From assembly GCA_946480295.1 (NCBI GenBank), contig CAMLIT010000103.1, forward strand, positions 1-15,690: a stretch of DNA of 15,690 nucleotides, given 5' to 3'. A program made the position numbers and the translations under genes. This document shows positions 1-7,201 of the stretch, one piece after another. The notes under the pieces are model-generated. The model did not search any database, was not told the origin of the DNA, and saw nothing but the letters and a program-made list of their open reading frames with translations. Source of the stretch: an uncultured Gemmatimonadota bacterium. GTDB taxonomy: Bacteria > Gemmatimonadota > Gemmatimonadetes > Gemmatimonadales > Gemmatimonadaceae. The first letter of the stretch is position 1. Each line of letters starts with the position of its first letter.

Positions 1-878
1 AGCAGCTGCACCCGTATCCGTGGAAGGACGTCGCCGAGAAGTACCCGGTCGGCACGCGCGTCACGGGGAAGGTCGTCTCGATCACGAACTACGGCGCCTT
101 CATCGAGCTCGAGCCGGGCATCGAAGGCCTCGTGCACATCAGCGAGATGAGCTGGACGCGCAACGTCCGTCATCCGTCGAAGCTCGTCTCCATCGGCGAG
201 ACGATCGAGGCGGTGGTGCTCAAGGTCGATCCGAACGAGGAGAAGATCTCGCTCGGCATGAAGCAGACGGAGCAGGATCCGTGGATGGTGCTGCCGCTGA
301 AGTACCCGGTGGGCACGCGCATCAACGGGAAGGTCCGCAACCTGACGAGCTTCGGCGCCTTCGTCGAGATCGAGCCGGGGATCGACGGCCTCATTCACAT
401 CTCCGACATGTCGTGGACGAAGCGCGTCCAGCACCCGTCGGAGGTCGTGAAGAAGGGCGACTCGGTCGACGTCGTGATCCTCAACATCGACGCGGAGAAC
501 AAGCGCATCAGCCTCGGCCTCAAGCAGGCGGAGGAGGATCCGTGGCTCCGCATCGGCGAGACCTACCCCGTCGGCACCGACGTGACGGGCAAGGTCGTCC
601 GCCTGATGGACAAGGGCGTCGTCGTGGACATCGGCAACGACATCGAGGGCTTCGTCCCCATCTCGCAGCTCTCGCCGACGGGCAAGCAGGTCAACAGCCC
701 GGCCGACGTCGTGTACGACGGGATGAACCTCGAGATGCGCGTCCTCGAGGTCGACCCGATCCATCGCCGGATCGTGCTCGCCGTGACGAACATCCCCGAG
801 GAGCAGCCGCCGCGTCCGGAGACGCCGCCGACGGTGCACACCGAGGAGAGCGAAGCCGCGGTGCCGGAGACGGCGTAA
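1..878 (+). CDS. rpsA: 30S ribosomal protein S1, 3' part (5' end outside window)
   Basis: S1 binds mRNA at the small ribosomal subunit and helps load structured messages. The reading frame is open from the window edge, with its first full codon at base 3, and ends at TAA 876-878, giving 291 visible residues. Three OB-fold S1 repeats are visible, starting at residues about 14, 101 and 188 and spaced exactly 87 residues apart. The first two have the typical G-x-V-x-x-I/L-x-x-[YF]-GAF-[IV] start, a GL[VI]HIS[ED]MSW core and an end in KxISLGxKQ. The third is more divergent ([15 protein letters not shown]), as is common for the last S1 repeat. The protein ends in an acidic, proline-rich tail of about 30 residues. 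Earlier domains must lie upstream of the window. Identification is by repeat pattern, and the only real alternative is another multi-S1-domain protein. Confidence 0.93.
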   Translation, partial: QLHPYPWKDVAEKYPVGTRVTGKVVSITNYGAFIELEPGIEGLVHISEMSWTRNVRHPSKLVSIGETIEAVVLKVDPNEEKISLGMKQTEQDPWMVLPLKYPVGTRINGKVRNLTSFGAFVEIEPGIDGLIHISDMSWTKRVQHPSEVVKKGDSVDVVILNIDAENKRISLGLKQAEEDPWLRIGETYPVGTDVTGKVVRLMDKGVVVDIGNDIEGFVPISQLSPTGKQVNSPADVVYDGMNLEMRVLEVDPIHRRIVLAVTNIPEEQPPRPETPPTVHTEESEAAVPETA

Positions 879-907
879 GCCGCCAGACGAGCCGCAGCGT
901 TCGGCAC

Positions 908-950
908 GCGCAGCGCCCGGTGGGGACACCCACCGGGCGCTGCGCTTTTT
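908..950 (+). terminator. Strong intrinsic terminator after rpsA
   Basis: A perfect 17-bp stem (908-924 pairing with 929-945) closes on the 4-base loop GACA and runs straight into five T residues (946-950). It starts 30 bases after the rpsA stop and separates rpsA from the carboxylase operon. It is the best-formed terminator in the window. Confidence 0.95.
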
Positions 951-982
951 CGTGCTGGCTGGCTCGGGCACTCGGGGCGGGC

Positions 983-988
983 TAGCTT
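983..988 (+). promoter_or_regulatory. Possible -10 element of a leaderless pccB promoter
   Basis: TAGCTT fits the TAnnnT pattern of bacterial -10 elements. Its last base is 8 bases before the pccB ATG (997), so transcription would start at or within a few bases of the start codon. No convincing -35 hexamer sits 17 bases upstream (960-965 reads TGGCTC). The only space for a promoter after the rpsA terminator is 951-996, and no Shine-Dalgarno sequence precedes the ATG. The call rests on position and a short motif only. Confidence 0.35.
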
Positions 989-996
989 TTCCGACC

Positions 997-2547
997 ATGA
1001 CAATGCGCGACAAGCTCGAACTGCTCGAGCGCCGGATCGCCGAATCGGAGCTGGGGGGAGGGAAGGCGCGCCTCGAGGCGCAGCACGCGAAGGGCAAGCT
1101 GTCGGCGCGGGAGCGCCTCGACCTGCTCCTCGACGAGGGCAGCTTCGTCGAGTTCGACCGCTTCGTGCTGCACCGCTCGCACGACTTCGGACTCGAGGCG
1201 CAGCAGGTCTACGGCGATGGCGTCGTCACCGGCTACGGGCGGATCGACGGGCGGCTGGTGTACGTGTTCTCGCAGGACTTCACGGTGTTCGGCGGCTCGC
1301 TGTCGGAGACCTTCGCCGAGAAGATCTGCAAGATCATGGATCTGGCGGTGCGCAACGGCGCGCCGGTCATCGGCCTGAACGACTCCGGGGGCGCGCGGAT
1401 CCAGGAGGGCGTTCTCTCGTTAGGCGGCTACGCCGACATCTTCCTGCGCAACACGCTCGCCTCGGGCGTCGTGCCGCAGATCTCCGCCGTCCTCGGCCCG
1501 TGCGCCGGCGGCGCCGTGTACTCGCCGGCGATCACCGACTTCACGTACATGGTCCGCGGCAGCTCGTACATGTTCGTCACGGGGCCGAACGTCGTGAAGA
1601 CGGTGACCCACGAGGACGTGACGATGGAGCAGCTCGGCGGCGCCGACACGCACGCGGGGACGTCCGGCGTGGCGCACTTCGCCTTCGACTCGGAGCCCGT
1701 CTGCCTCCAGGCCATCCGCGAGCTGTTCCGCTACATCCCGTCGAACAACCTGGAGGACCCGCCGCGCGGACGCGGCACCGACCCGCGCGACCGCCGCGAC
1801 GAGGCGCTGCTCGACGTCGTCCCCGACAACCCGAACCGGCCGTACGACATGCACGAGGTCATCCGGCGCGTGATCGACGACGGCGAGTTCTACGAGGTGC
1901 AGCGCGACTACGGCCAGAACATCATCTGCGGCTTCGCGCACCTCGGCGGGTACAGCGTCGGCGTGGTGGCGAATCAGCCGGCGGTGCTCGCGGGGGTGCT
2001 CGACATCAACGCCTCGTTGAAGGCGGCCCGGTTCATCCGCTTCTGCGACGCGTTCAACATCCCCATCGTGACCTTCGAGGACGTGCCGGGATTCCTCCCC
2101 GGCCTGGCGCAGGAGCATGGGGGGATCATCAAGCACGGCGCGAAGCTGCTCTTCGCCTACTGCGAGGCGACGGTCCCCAAGCTGACGGTGATCACGCGCA
2201 AGGCGTACGGCGGTGCCTACGACGTCATGTCGTCGAAGCACATCCGCGGCGACTACAACGTGGCCTGGCCGACGGCGGAGATCGCCGTCATGGGGCCGAA
2301 GGGGGCGGTGGAGATCCTCTTCCGCAAGGAGATCAACGACAGCCCCGAGCCCGACGCGGCGACGGACGCGAAGATCGAGGAATACCGACAGAAGTTCGCG
2401 CACCCCTACGTCGCGGCGAGCCGCGGCTTCCTCGACGACATCATCGACCCGCGCGACACCCGCCCGCGCCTGATCGACGCCCTCGAGACCCTGCGCACCA
2501 AACGAGACCGCAATCCGCCGAAGAAGCATGGGAACATTCCGCTGTGA
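997..2547 (+). CDS. pccB: Acyl-CoA (propionyl-CoA type) carboxylase, carboxyltransferase beta subunit
   Basis: This subunit transfers the carboxyl group from carboxybiotin to an acyl-CoA, probably propionyl-CoA and possibly acetyl-CoA, giving methylmalonyl- or malonyl-CoA. The predicted 516 residues match the usual length of PccB/MmdA carboxyltransferases. Two crotonase-like halves are visible. The first has SGGARIQEG and the acyl-CoA oxyanion-hole motif [11 protein letters not shown] (residues 167-177). The second has [22 protein letters not shown] and [13 protein letters not shown] (about 403-415). The C terminus ends KHGNIPL, very like animal and bacterial PCC beta chains. I chose ATG 997 ([13 protein letters not shown]). 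The in-frame GTG at 952 would add 15 residues encoded across the terminator tail. The first partner gene for biotin carboxylase follows 90 bases downstream. Substrate preference cannot be settled by eye. The gene contains the only in-frame TTA codon I found in the window (1420-1422, Leu142). Confidence 0.93.
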   Translation: MTMRDKLELLERRIAESELGGGKARLEAQHAKGKLSARERLDLLLDEGSFVEFDRFVLHRSHDFGLEAQQVYGDGVVTGYGRIDGRLVYVFSQDFTVFGGSLSETFAEKICKIMDLAVRNGAPVIGLNDSGGARIQEGVLSLGGYADIFLRNTLASGVVPQISAVLGPCAGGAVYSPAITDFTYMVRGSSYMFVTGPNVVKTVTHEDVTMEQLGGADTHAGTSGVAHFAFDSEPVCLQAIRELFRYIPSNNLEDPPRGRGTDPRDRRDEALLDVVPDNPNRPYDMHEVIRRVIDDGEFYEVQRDYGQNIICGFAHLGGYSVGVVANQPAVLAGVLDINASLKAARFIRFCDAFNIPIVTFEDVPGFLPGLAQEHGGIIKHGAKLLFAYCEATVPKLTVITRKAYGGAYDVMSSKHIRGDYNVAWPTAEIAVMGPKGAVEILFRKEINDSPEPDAATDAKIEEYRQKFAHPYVAASRGFLDDIIDPRDTRPRLIDALETLRTKRDRNPPKKHGNIPL

Positions 2548-2548
2548 G

Positions 2549-2634
2549 GGGCGAGGGTCGGGGGTAGAGGGTCGAGACGGAGCCTCCATGCGCATCGACA
2601 ACTCATCTCGACCCTCGACACTCGCCCCTCGACC
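2549..2634 (+). repeat. Heptamer-armed inverted repeat (element 1), pccB-accC spacer
   Basis: The left arm is four tandem 7-mers at 2549, 2556, 2563 and 2570, with the last reading GGTCGAG. The right arm is four tandem 7-mers at 2607, 2614, 2621 and 2628, the first and last reading CTCGACC, which is the reverse complement of the left unit. Arms of 28 bases pair with about four mismatches and one G-T pair across a 30-base loop (2577-2606). The loop contains CCATGCGCATCG (2586-2597). The left arm begins 1 base after the pccB stop codon and the right arm ends 3 bases before the accC ATG, so the repeat fills almost the whole spacer. There is no T-run, so it is not a classical terminator. Confidence 0.88.
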
Positions 2635-2637
2635 CTG

Positions 2638-4155
2638 ATGTTCTCCAAGATCCTCATCGCCAACCGCGGCGAGATCGCGCTGCGCGTCGTGCGGGCGTGC
2701 CGGGAGCTCGGCATCCGCTCGGTGGCCATCTACAGCGACGCCGACGTGCGCGCGCCGCACGTGCGCGAGGCCGACGAGGCGGTGAACGTCGGGCCGGCCC
2801 CGTCGGCGCAGAGTTATCTCGACGGCGAGCGGATCATCGCCGCCGCGAAGCAGGTCGGCGCACAGGCGATCCACCCCGGCTACGGCTTCCTCTCCGAGCG
2901 GGAGTGGTTCGCCCGCGCCGTGCGCGACGCGGGCCTCGTCTTCATCGGGCCGCCGGCGGAGGCGATCGCCGCGATGGGCAGCAAGACGGCGGCACGGCAG
3001 CTCGCGATCGGCGCCGACGTGCCCGTGGTGCCGGGGACGACCGAGCCGCTGGCCGACGAGGCGGAGGCGCGGGCGATCGCCGAGCGCTTCGGCTACCCCG
3101 TGCTGCTCAAGGCGGCGGCGGGCGGCGGCGGGAAGGGGATGCGCGTGGTGCGCGAGCCGAAGGAGATGGCCTCGTCCCTCGAGACGGCGCGGCGCGAGGC
3201 GAAGAACGCCTTCGGCGACGACGCGGTCTATGTCGAGAAGTACATCACCGGCCCGCGGCACGTGGAGATCCAGGTGCTCGGCGACAGCCACGGGACGATG
3301 CTCTCGCTGAACGAGCGCGAGTGCTCGATCCAGCGGCGGCACCAGAAGATGATCGAGGAGGCGCCGAGCGTCGCCGTCACGCCGGAGATCCGCCGCGCGA
3401 TGGGCGAGACGGCGGTGCGGGCGGCGCGCGCCGCCGGTTATGTGAACGCCGGGACCTGCGAGTTCCTGCTCGACGCGGACGGCCGCTTCTACTTCCTCGA
3501 GATGAACACGCGCCTGCAGGTGGAGCACCCGGTGACGGAGCTCGTCACGGGGATCGACATCGTGCAGTGGCAGATCCGCATCGCGGCGGGGGAGCGCCTC
3601 CCCTTCCGGCAGGAGGAGATCGTCCCCCGCGGGTGGGCGATGGAGTGCCGCATAACGAGCGAGGACCCGGCGAACGGCTTCCTGCCGTCCACCGGGCGCG
3701 TCGGCTACCTCCACCTCCCGTCGGGGCCCGGCGTCCGGTGGGACGGCGGGATCGAGGTCGGCAGCGAGATCTCGCTCTTCTACGACCCCATGCTCGCGAA
3801 GCTCATCGTCTGGGCGCCGTCGCGCGAGCAGGCGATCGCGCGCATGCACCGGGCGCTGACGGAGCTCGTCGTGGACGGGGTGGAGACGTCGCGCGACTTC
3901 CACCTGCGCATGATGGAGAACGCGGACTTCCGGCGCGGCGCGTTCTCGATCCAGTGGCTGGAGGCGCACCTCGCCGAGCTGGTGGGCGTACGCCCCCCGG
4001 ACGACGTCGCGCGCGCCGCCGCCGTCGCCGCGGCGCTCCTCGCCGACCGCGATCGGCTGTCGCCGCGGAGCGCGGCGGCCGCCGCCGGAGCGGAGCCAAA
4101 CGATGGCGCGCAGAGCGCGTGGACGCGCGCCGCGCGGCTGGACGCCCTGCGGTGA
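2638..4155 (+). CDS. accC: Biotin carboxylase subunit of acyl-CoA carboxylase
   Basis: ATP-dependent carboxylation of the biotin on the carrier protein, using bicarbonate. The 505-residue product starts MFSKILIANRGEIA, the standard biotin carboxylase N terminus, which fixes ATG 2638. Domain order is the N-terminal biotin carboxylase fold, ATP-grasp with GGGGKGM (162-168; Lys158 nearby), the CSIQRRHQK block (229-237), then the active-site cluster E288, N290, R292, E296 and R338. These positions fall on essentially the same residue numbers as in Escherichia coli AccC. About 55 alanine-rich residues follow the catalytic core. They resemble the linker that leads into the next domain in fused PCC alpha chains, but here the protein stops and the biotin domain is encoded separately (5387-5887). 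No Shine-Dalgarno is visible, because the bases before the ATG are the pyrimidine-rich repeat arm. It overlaps the next gene by GTGA. Confidence 0.95.
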   Translation: MFSKILIANRGEIALRVVRACRELGIRSVAIYSDADVRAPHVREADEAVNVGPAPSAQSYLDGERIIAAAKQVGAQAIHPGYGFLSEREWFARAVRDAGLVFIGPPAEAIAAMGSKTAARQLAIGADVPVVPGTTEPLADEAEARAIAERFGYPVLLKAAAGGGGKGMRVVREPKEMASSLETARREAKNAFGDDAVYVEKYITGPRHVEIQVLGDSHGTMLSLNERECSIQRRHQKMIEEAPSVAVTPEIRRAMGETAVRAARAAGYVNAGTCEFLLDADGRFYFLEMNTRLQVEHPVTELVTGIDIVQWQIRIAAGERLPFRQEEIVPRGWAMECRITSEDPANGFLPSTGRVGYLHLPSGPGVRWDGGIEVGSEISLFYDPMLAKLIVWAPSREQAIARMHRALTELVVDGVETSRDFHLRMMENADFRRGAFSIQWLEAHLAELVGVRPPDDVARAAAVAAALLADRDRLSPRSAAAAAGAEPNDGAQSAWTRAARLDALR

Positions 4156-5390
4156 CGACCGGGACGACGGAGCTCGAGATCGACTCGATCGCCGCCGGCG
4201 GCGACGGCGTCGGCCGCACGGAGGGCGTCGTCGTCTTCGTGCCGCGCACCGCCCCCGGCGACCTCGCACGGGTGCGCCTCGAACGGCAGAAGCGCTTCGC
4301 GCGCGGCGAGCTGGACGCCCTGCTGCGCCCCTCGCCGGCGCGCGTCGAGCCGCCCTGCCGGCATTACGTGGTGGACCGGTGCGGCGGCTGCCAGGTGCAG
4401 CACCTCGGCTACGCCGCGCAGCTCGCGGCGAAGGCCGGGATCATCCGCGACGCGCTCCAGCGCATCGGGAAGCGGCAGGTGGAGCTGCCGGAGGTCGTGC
4501 CGAGCGAGCGCGAGTGGCGCTACCGCACGAAGCTCACCATGGCGATGCGCCGCCAGCCATTCGGCTGGATCGCCGGCCTGCACCCGTACGACGACCCCGT
4601 CGGCGTGTTCGCGCTGGAGGACTGCCCGATCACCGACGAGCGCGTCCTCGCGACCTGGCGCGAGGTGATCGCGGCCGCCGGGCTCTTCCCCGACGCCGAC
4701 GAGCTGCGCGCCTCCGTGCGCCTCGTGCCGGGTGGGAGCGCGATCGTGATGGAGGGCGCGCGCGAGTGGCCCGCGCGCGACGAGTTCTTCGCCGCGGTGC
4801 CGTCGGCAGTCGCGCTCTGGTGGAAGCCGGAGGGGCAGTCGCGGCGGCTGGTGAACGAGCGCGGCGACGCGACGGCCGGGGCCTCGTTTGGCCAGGTGAA
4901 CGCCGGCGTCGCCGCGCGGCTGCGCGCACACGTGCTCGACCGCGTCAGGTCGCACGCCCCGGCCACGGTCGTGGACGCGTACGCCGGGACGGGCGACACG
5001 GCGGCGCCGCTCGCCGGCAGTGGGATTCTCGTGACGGCGATCGAGCTGGATCGCGAGGCGGCCGCTCGCTGCGCCGCGCGCCTGCCGGCCGGCTCGCGCT
5101 CGCTCGCCGGGCGCGTCGAGGAGCTCCTGCCGCGCGCCCTGCCCGCCGAGGTCGTGCTGCTCAATCCGCCGCGCACGGGCGTGGACGAGCGCGTGACGGC
5201 GCTGCTGGAGCGCTCGCGCAAGTCGCCGCGCGCGATCGTGTACGTGAGCTGCAACCCCGCGACGCTCGCGCGCGACCTGGCGCGGATGCCGAGCTACCGC
5301 GTCGCGTCGCTTCTCGGATTCGACATGTTCCCGCAGACCGCCCACGTGGAGACGGTCTGCGAGCTGGTGCCCCCCCCGGAGGCCGCATGA
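4152..5390 (+). CDS. TRAM-domain, Fe-S class I RNA uracil-5-methyltransferase (TrmA/RlmD family)
   Basis: SAM-dependent m5U methyltransferase acting on rRNA or tRNA. The product is 412 residues. An N-terminal TRAM domain (about 1-60) is followed by a 4Fe-4S ligand set C69, C77, C80 (CxxxxxxxCGGC) and C158 (EDCPITD). Then comes the conserved FGQVN segment, the SAM-binding loop DAYAGTGD (275-282), NPPR (338-341), the catalytic cysteine C367 in YVSCNPATLARD, and the general base E400 in HVETV. GTG 4152 is chosen as start because it overlaps the accC stop as GTGA and begins directly at the TRAM domain. The target base cannot be deduced: RlmD, RlmCD and TrmA-like members share all these motifs. 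Its place inside a carboxylase operon, between the carboxylase and the biotin carrier, is unexpected for an RNA-modifying enzyme. Confidence 0.9.
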   Translation: MTTGTTELEIDSIAAGGDGVGRTEGVVVFVPRTAPGDLARVRLERQKRFARGELDALLRPSPARVEPPCRHYVVDRCGGCQVQHLGYAAQLAAKAGIIRDALQRIGKRQVELPEVVPSEREWRYRTKLTMAMRRQPFGWIAGLHPYDDPVGVFALEDCPITDERVLATWREVIAAAGLFPDADELRASVRLVPGGSAIVMEGAREWPARDEFFAAVPSAVALWWKPEGQSRRLVNERGDATAGASFGQVNAGVAARLRAHVLDRVRSHAPATVVDAYAGTGDTAAPLAGSGILVTAIELDREAAARCAARLPAGSRSLAGRVEELLPRALPAEVVLLNPPRTGVDERVTALLERSRKSPRAIVYVSCNPATLARDLARMPSYRVASLLGFDMFPQTAHVETVCELVPPPEAA

Positions 5391-5887
5391 GATACACGGT
5401 GCGCGTCGGCGACGCCGAGCGCGAGGTGGTGGTGGACGGCGAGGACGTGCAGGTGGACGGCGCGGGAGTCCGCGCGCACATCGCCGAGGTCGAGGGCACG
5501 CCGGTGCGCCTGCTCACCATCGGCGACGAGGTGCATCGCGTCGTGATGCGGCGCGGGAGCGCCCGCGGGCAGTACACGCTCGAGGTGGGAGGCTACCGCT
5601 TCCAGGTCGAGGCGCTCGACGAGCGCACGCGCGCGATCCGCGAGCTGTCGGGAGCGGCGGCGAAGGCGGCGGGACCGGCAGCCCTCGTCGCGCCGATGCC
5701 CGGCCTCATCGTGCGCGTGAACGTGCAGGAGGGCGACCAGGTGCACGCGGGGCAGGGACTCGTCGTCATGGAGGCGATGAAGATGGAGAACGAGCTCCGC
5801 GCGTCCGCGTCCGGCACGGTGAAGCGCATCGTCGCCACGCCGGGCACCGCGGTGGAGAAGGGCGCCACGCTGCTGGAGCTGGAGTGA
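5387..5887 (+). CDS. accB: Biotin carboxyl carrier protein of the acyl-CoA carboxylase
   Basis: Carries covalently bound biotin between biotin carboxylase and carboxyltransferase. The product has 166 residues. The C-terminal biotinyl domain (about 100-166) begins APMPGLIVRV and contains VMEAMKMENEL, with the biotinylated lysine at residue 132. The first 90 residues form a beta-rich region (GQYTLEVGGYRFQVEALDER) resembling the small barrel domain preceding the biotinyl domain in PCC/MCC alpha chains. It is therefore probably the detached C-terminal part of a PccA-like chain and not a fatty-acid-synthesis AccB; the symbol is used loosely. An alanine-rich hinge (89-99) joins the two parts. ATG 5387 overlaps the upstream stop as ATGA, and its own stop overlaps the next start as GTGA, suggesting translational coupling on both sides. 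Confidence 0.92.
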   Translation: MRYTVRVGDAEREVVVDGEDVQVDGAGVRAHIAEVEGTPVRLLTIGDEVHRVVMRRGSARGQYTLEVGGYRFQVEALDERTRAIRELSGAAAKAAGPAALVAPMPGLIVRVNVQEGDQVHAGQGLVVMEAMKMENELRASASGTVKRIVATPGTAVEKGATLLELE

Positions 5888-6789
5888 GCATCGCGCGCGC
5901 GATCGCCCGCGCGGGGTGCCTCCTCCTGCCGCTCGTGGTCCTCGCCTCCGGGGCGGGGGCGCAGGGCGACCCGCCGGGGACGGATATCTACCTCGTCCCG
6001 CTCTCTCGCGTGGCGCGCGGCGCGAGCGTGGGGCGTCCGGCGAACGTCACCAGGCGTCCGGGCTACGACAACCAGCCGTCGTTCGTGCCGGGAGACTCGG
6101 CGCTCCTCTACACCTCCATCCGCGCCGACGGACAGGCGGACATCTTTCGGTACGACCTCGCGACGGGAACCACGACCAGGGTGACCGCGACGCCGGAGAG
6201 CGAGTACTCGCCGACGGTGATGCCCGGCGGCCAGCGCTTCTCGGTCGTGCGGGTCGAGCGCGACTCGACGCAGCGGCTGTGGAGCTTCCGGCTCGACGGT
6301 ACGTCGCCGTCGCTCCTGTTCGCGCACATCGCGCCGGTCGGCTATCACGCGTGGGTGGACTCGCAGTCGGTCGTGCTCTACGTGCTCGGCAACCCGAACA
6401 CGCTCGAGATCGCCGACCGCTCGACGGGCGCGACCCAGGTCGTCACGCACGGCGTGGGGCGCTCTCTCCAGCGCGTGCCGGGACGACGCGCCATCTCCTT
6501 CCTCCAGCACGAGCGCGACGGCACCTGGTCGCTGCGGCTCCTGGACCTGGAACAGTCGGTGGGCGGGATGCTGGTCGTGGTGAAGCTCGCGACGATGCTG
6601 CCGGGGAGCGACTACGTGGCGTGGCTGCCGGACGGGACGGCCGTCGCCGGGCAGGGCGGGAAGCTCTTCCGGCTGTCGGGCGGGACGTGGCGGCCGTGGG
6701 CCGATCTCGGGCGCTGGGGCGTGCGCGGGATCTCGCGGCTGGCGGTGAGCGGGGATGGGAAGTGGTTGGCGGTGGTGGGGAGCGAGTAG
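5884..6789 (+). CDS. Secreted TolB/WD40-like beta-propeller protein, function unknown
   Basis: The 301-residue product starts with a clear Sec signal peptide: basic start, hydrophobic core at about 11-22 and a probable cleavage after AGA (residue 26). There is no lipobox, so a soluble periplasmic protein is most likely. The mature part shows repeated PD40/WD40-type strands: NQPSFVPGDSALLYTS, ADIFRYDLATGTTTRVT, SEYSPTVMPGGQRFSVVRV and a final ISRLAVSGDGKWLAVVGS. This gives perhaps five or six blades related to the TolB propeller. The GTG start at 5884 overlaps the biotin carrier stop as GTGA. No enzyme motif is visible. The tight coupling to a cytoplasmic carboxylase is odd, and nothing in the sequence explains it. 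The stop codon TAG (6787-6789) runs directly into a heptamer repeat. Confidence 0.8.
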   Translation: MSIARAIARAGCLLLPLVVLASGAGAQGDPPGTDIYLVPLSRVARGASVGRPANVTRRPGYDNQPSFVPGDSALLYTSIRADGQADIFRYDLATGTTTRVTATPESEYSPTVMPGGQRFSVVRVERDSTQRLWSFRLDGTSPSLLFAHIAPVGYHAWVDSQSVVLYVLGNPNTLEIADRSTGATQVVTHGVGRSLQRVPGRRAISFLQHERDGTWSLRLLDLEQSVGGMLVVVKLATMLPGSDYVAWLPDGTAVAGQGGKLFRLSGGTWRPWADLGRWGVRGISRLAVSGDGKWLAVVGSE

Positions 6790-6816
6790 GGACGCGGGAC
6801 GAGGGACGAGGGACGA
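6789..6816 (+). repeat. Four tandem heptamers (GGGACGA), no inverted partner
   Basis: Four 7-mers start at 6789, 6796, 6803 and 6810. The first reads GGGACGC and the other three GGGACGA. The array begins on the last base of the upstream stop codon. It has the same 7-base period and the same unit count per arm as the repeats at 2549-2634 and 8054-8144. I could not find the expected inverted arm of TCGTCCC units downstream. It may be a half element or an unrelated tandem repeat. Confidence 0.85.
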
Positions 6817-6879
6817 GCTCACCCCTGGCCACTACCGCTGTGCGAGGGGATCGCTCTCATGCCCGCATCACGGCCGAGG

Positions 6880-7038
6880 GAACGCGGATCTCACGGATGA
6901 ACTGCACGGATCGGCGCGGATCGCCCTCTGGGGCATCACGACTCCGCTTGGTGCGGCCGGTCGGCTGAGAAGCTGGCTTTTTCGAACTGCGGTTCCGCCC
7001 ATCCCCCCGATCCGTTCCATCCGTTCCGATCCGTGTTC
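6880..7038 (+). repeat. Long inverted repeat of ACGGAT-type units
   Basis: The left arm (6880-6912) and the right arm (7009-7038) are inverted copies. Both begin GAAC-purine-CGGATC when read inward, and both continue with ACGGATG and ACGGATC blocks. They differ by one substitution in the aligned blocks, a short mismatched stretch, and a few inserted bases in the left arm. The 96-base interval holds a further GCGGATC copy (6916-6922) and the possible terminator at 6956-6982. Units recur every 9-13 bases, so this is a different pattern from the 7-base repeats nearby. No open reading frame here looks like a protein. Confidence 0.8.
6956..6982 (+). terminator. Possible weak terminator of the carboxylase operon
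   Basis: GCCGGT (6956-6961) can pair with GCTGGC (6972-6977), using two G-T pairs over a 10-base loop, directly before five T residues (6978-6982). The position, 167 bases after the last operon gene and upstream of the rplM promoter, is right. The stem is weak and it sits inside the loop of a larger inverted repeat that could fold instead. Confidence 0.35.
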
Positions 7039-7079
7039 AGCCGTTGGTGCCTGCTCCGTCTGTCGCCCTGGTGCTCCCG

Positions 7080-7108
7080 TTGACACTATCCCCCGGCCTG
7101 CCTACGTT
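7080..7108 (+). promoter_or_regulatory. Sigma-70-type promoter of rplM-rpsI
   Basis: A perfect -35 hexamer TTGACA (7080-7085) is followed, after exactly 17 bases, by TACGTT (7103-7108) as -10. Transcription should start near 7115, leaving a leader of about 87 bases before the rplM ATG. The block from the -10 through AGTCTG and CGcAAAACG closely matches the rpsO promoter at the same spacing. Confidence 0.75.
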
Positions 7109-7201
7109 AAAAGTCTGTCGCAAAACGCCTTAGATGGCGGCCGAGACCCGGGTTGCACTACGCACCGGTGAGGCGCAGGACCCACTTCGTCAGGTCGGTA
7201 C

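Noticed and set aside
952..996. GTG 952 as an earlier pccB start
   Set aside because: It would begin one base past the rpsA terminator T-run and add residues not seen in the family; ATG 997 gives the normal N terminus.
2549..2634. Element 1 as an intrinsic terminator or CRISPR remnant
   Set aside because: There is no T-run after the stem, and the repeats are 7 bases in inverted arms without spacers.
1420..4269. Very long minus-strand open frame (949 codons) opposite pccB and accC
   Set aside because: It is arginine-rich, has no family motifs, and spans two genes and a spacer. High GC makes stop codons rare in antisense frames, so it is a shadow.
6855..6872. CATGCCCGCATCACG as a third copy of the heptamer-element loop core
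   Set aside because: It differs by inserted bases and lies about 40 bases from the array instead of about 10; chance similarity is likely.
7039..7079. Candidate right arm (TCGTCCC units) for the orphan heptamer array
   Set aside because: Only scattered partial matches such as TCGCCCT occur, and they are not in a 7-base register.
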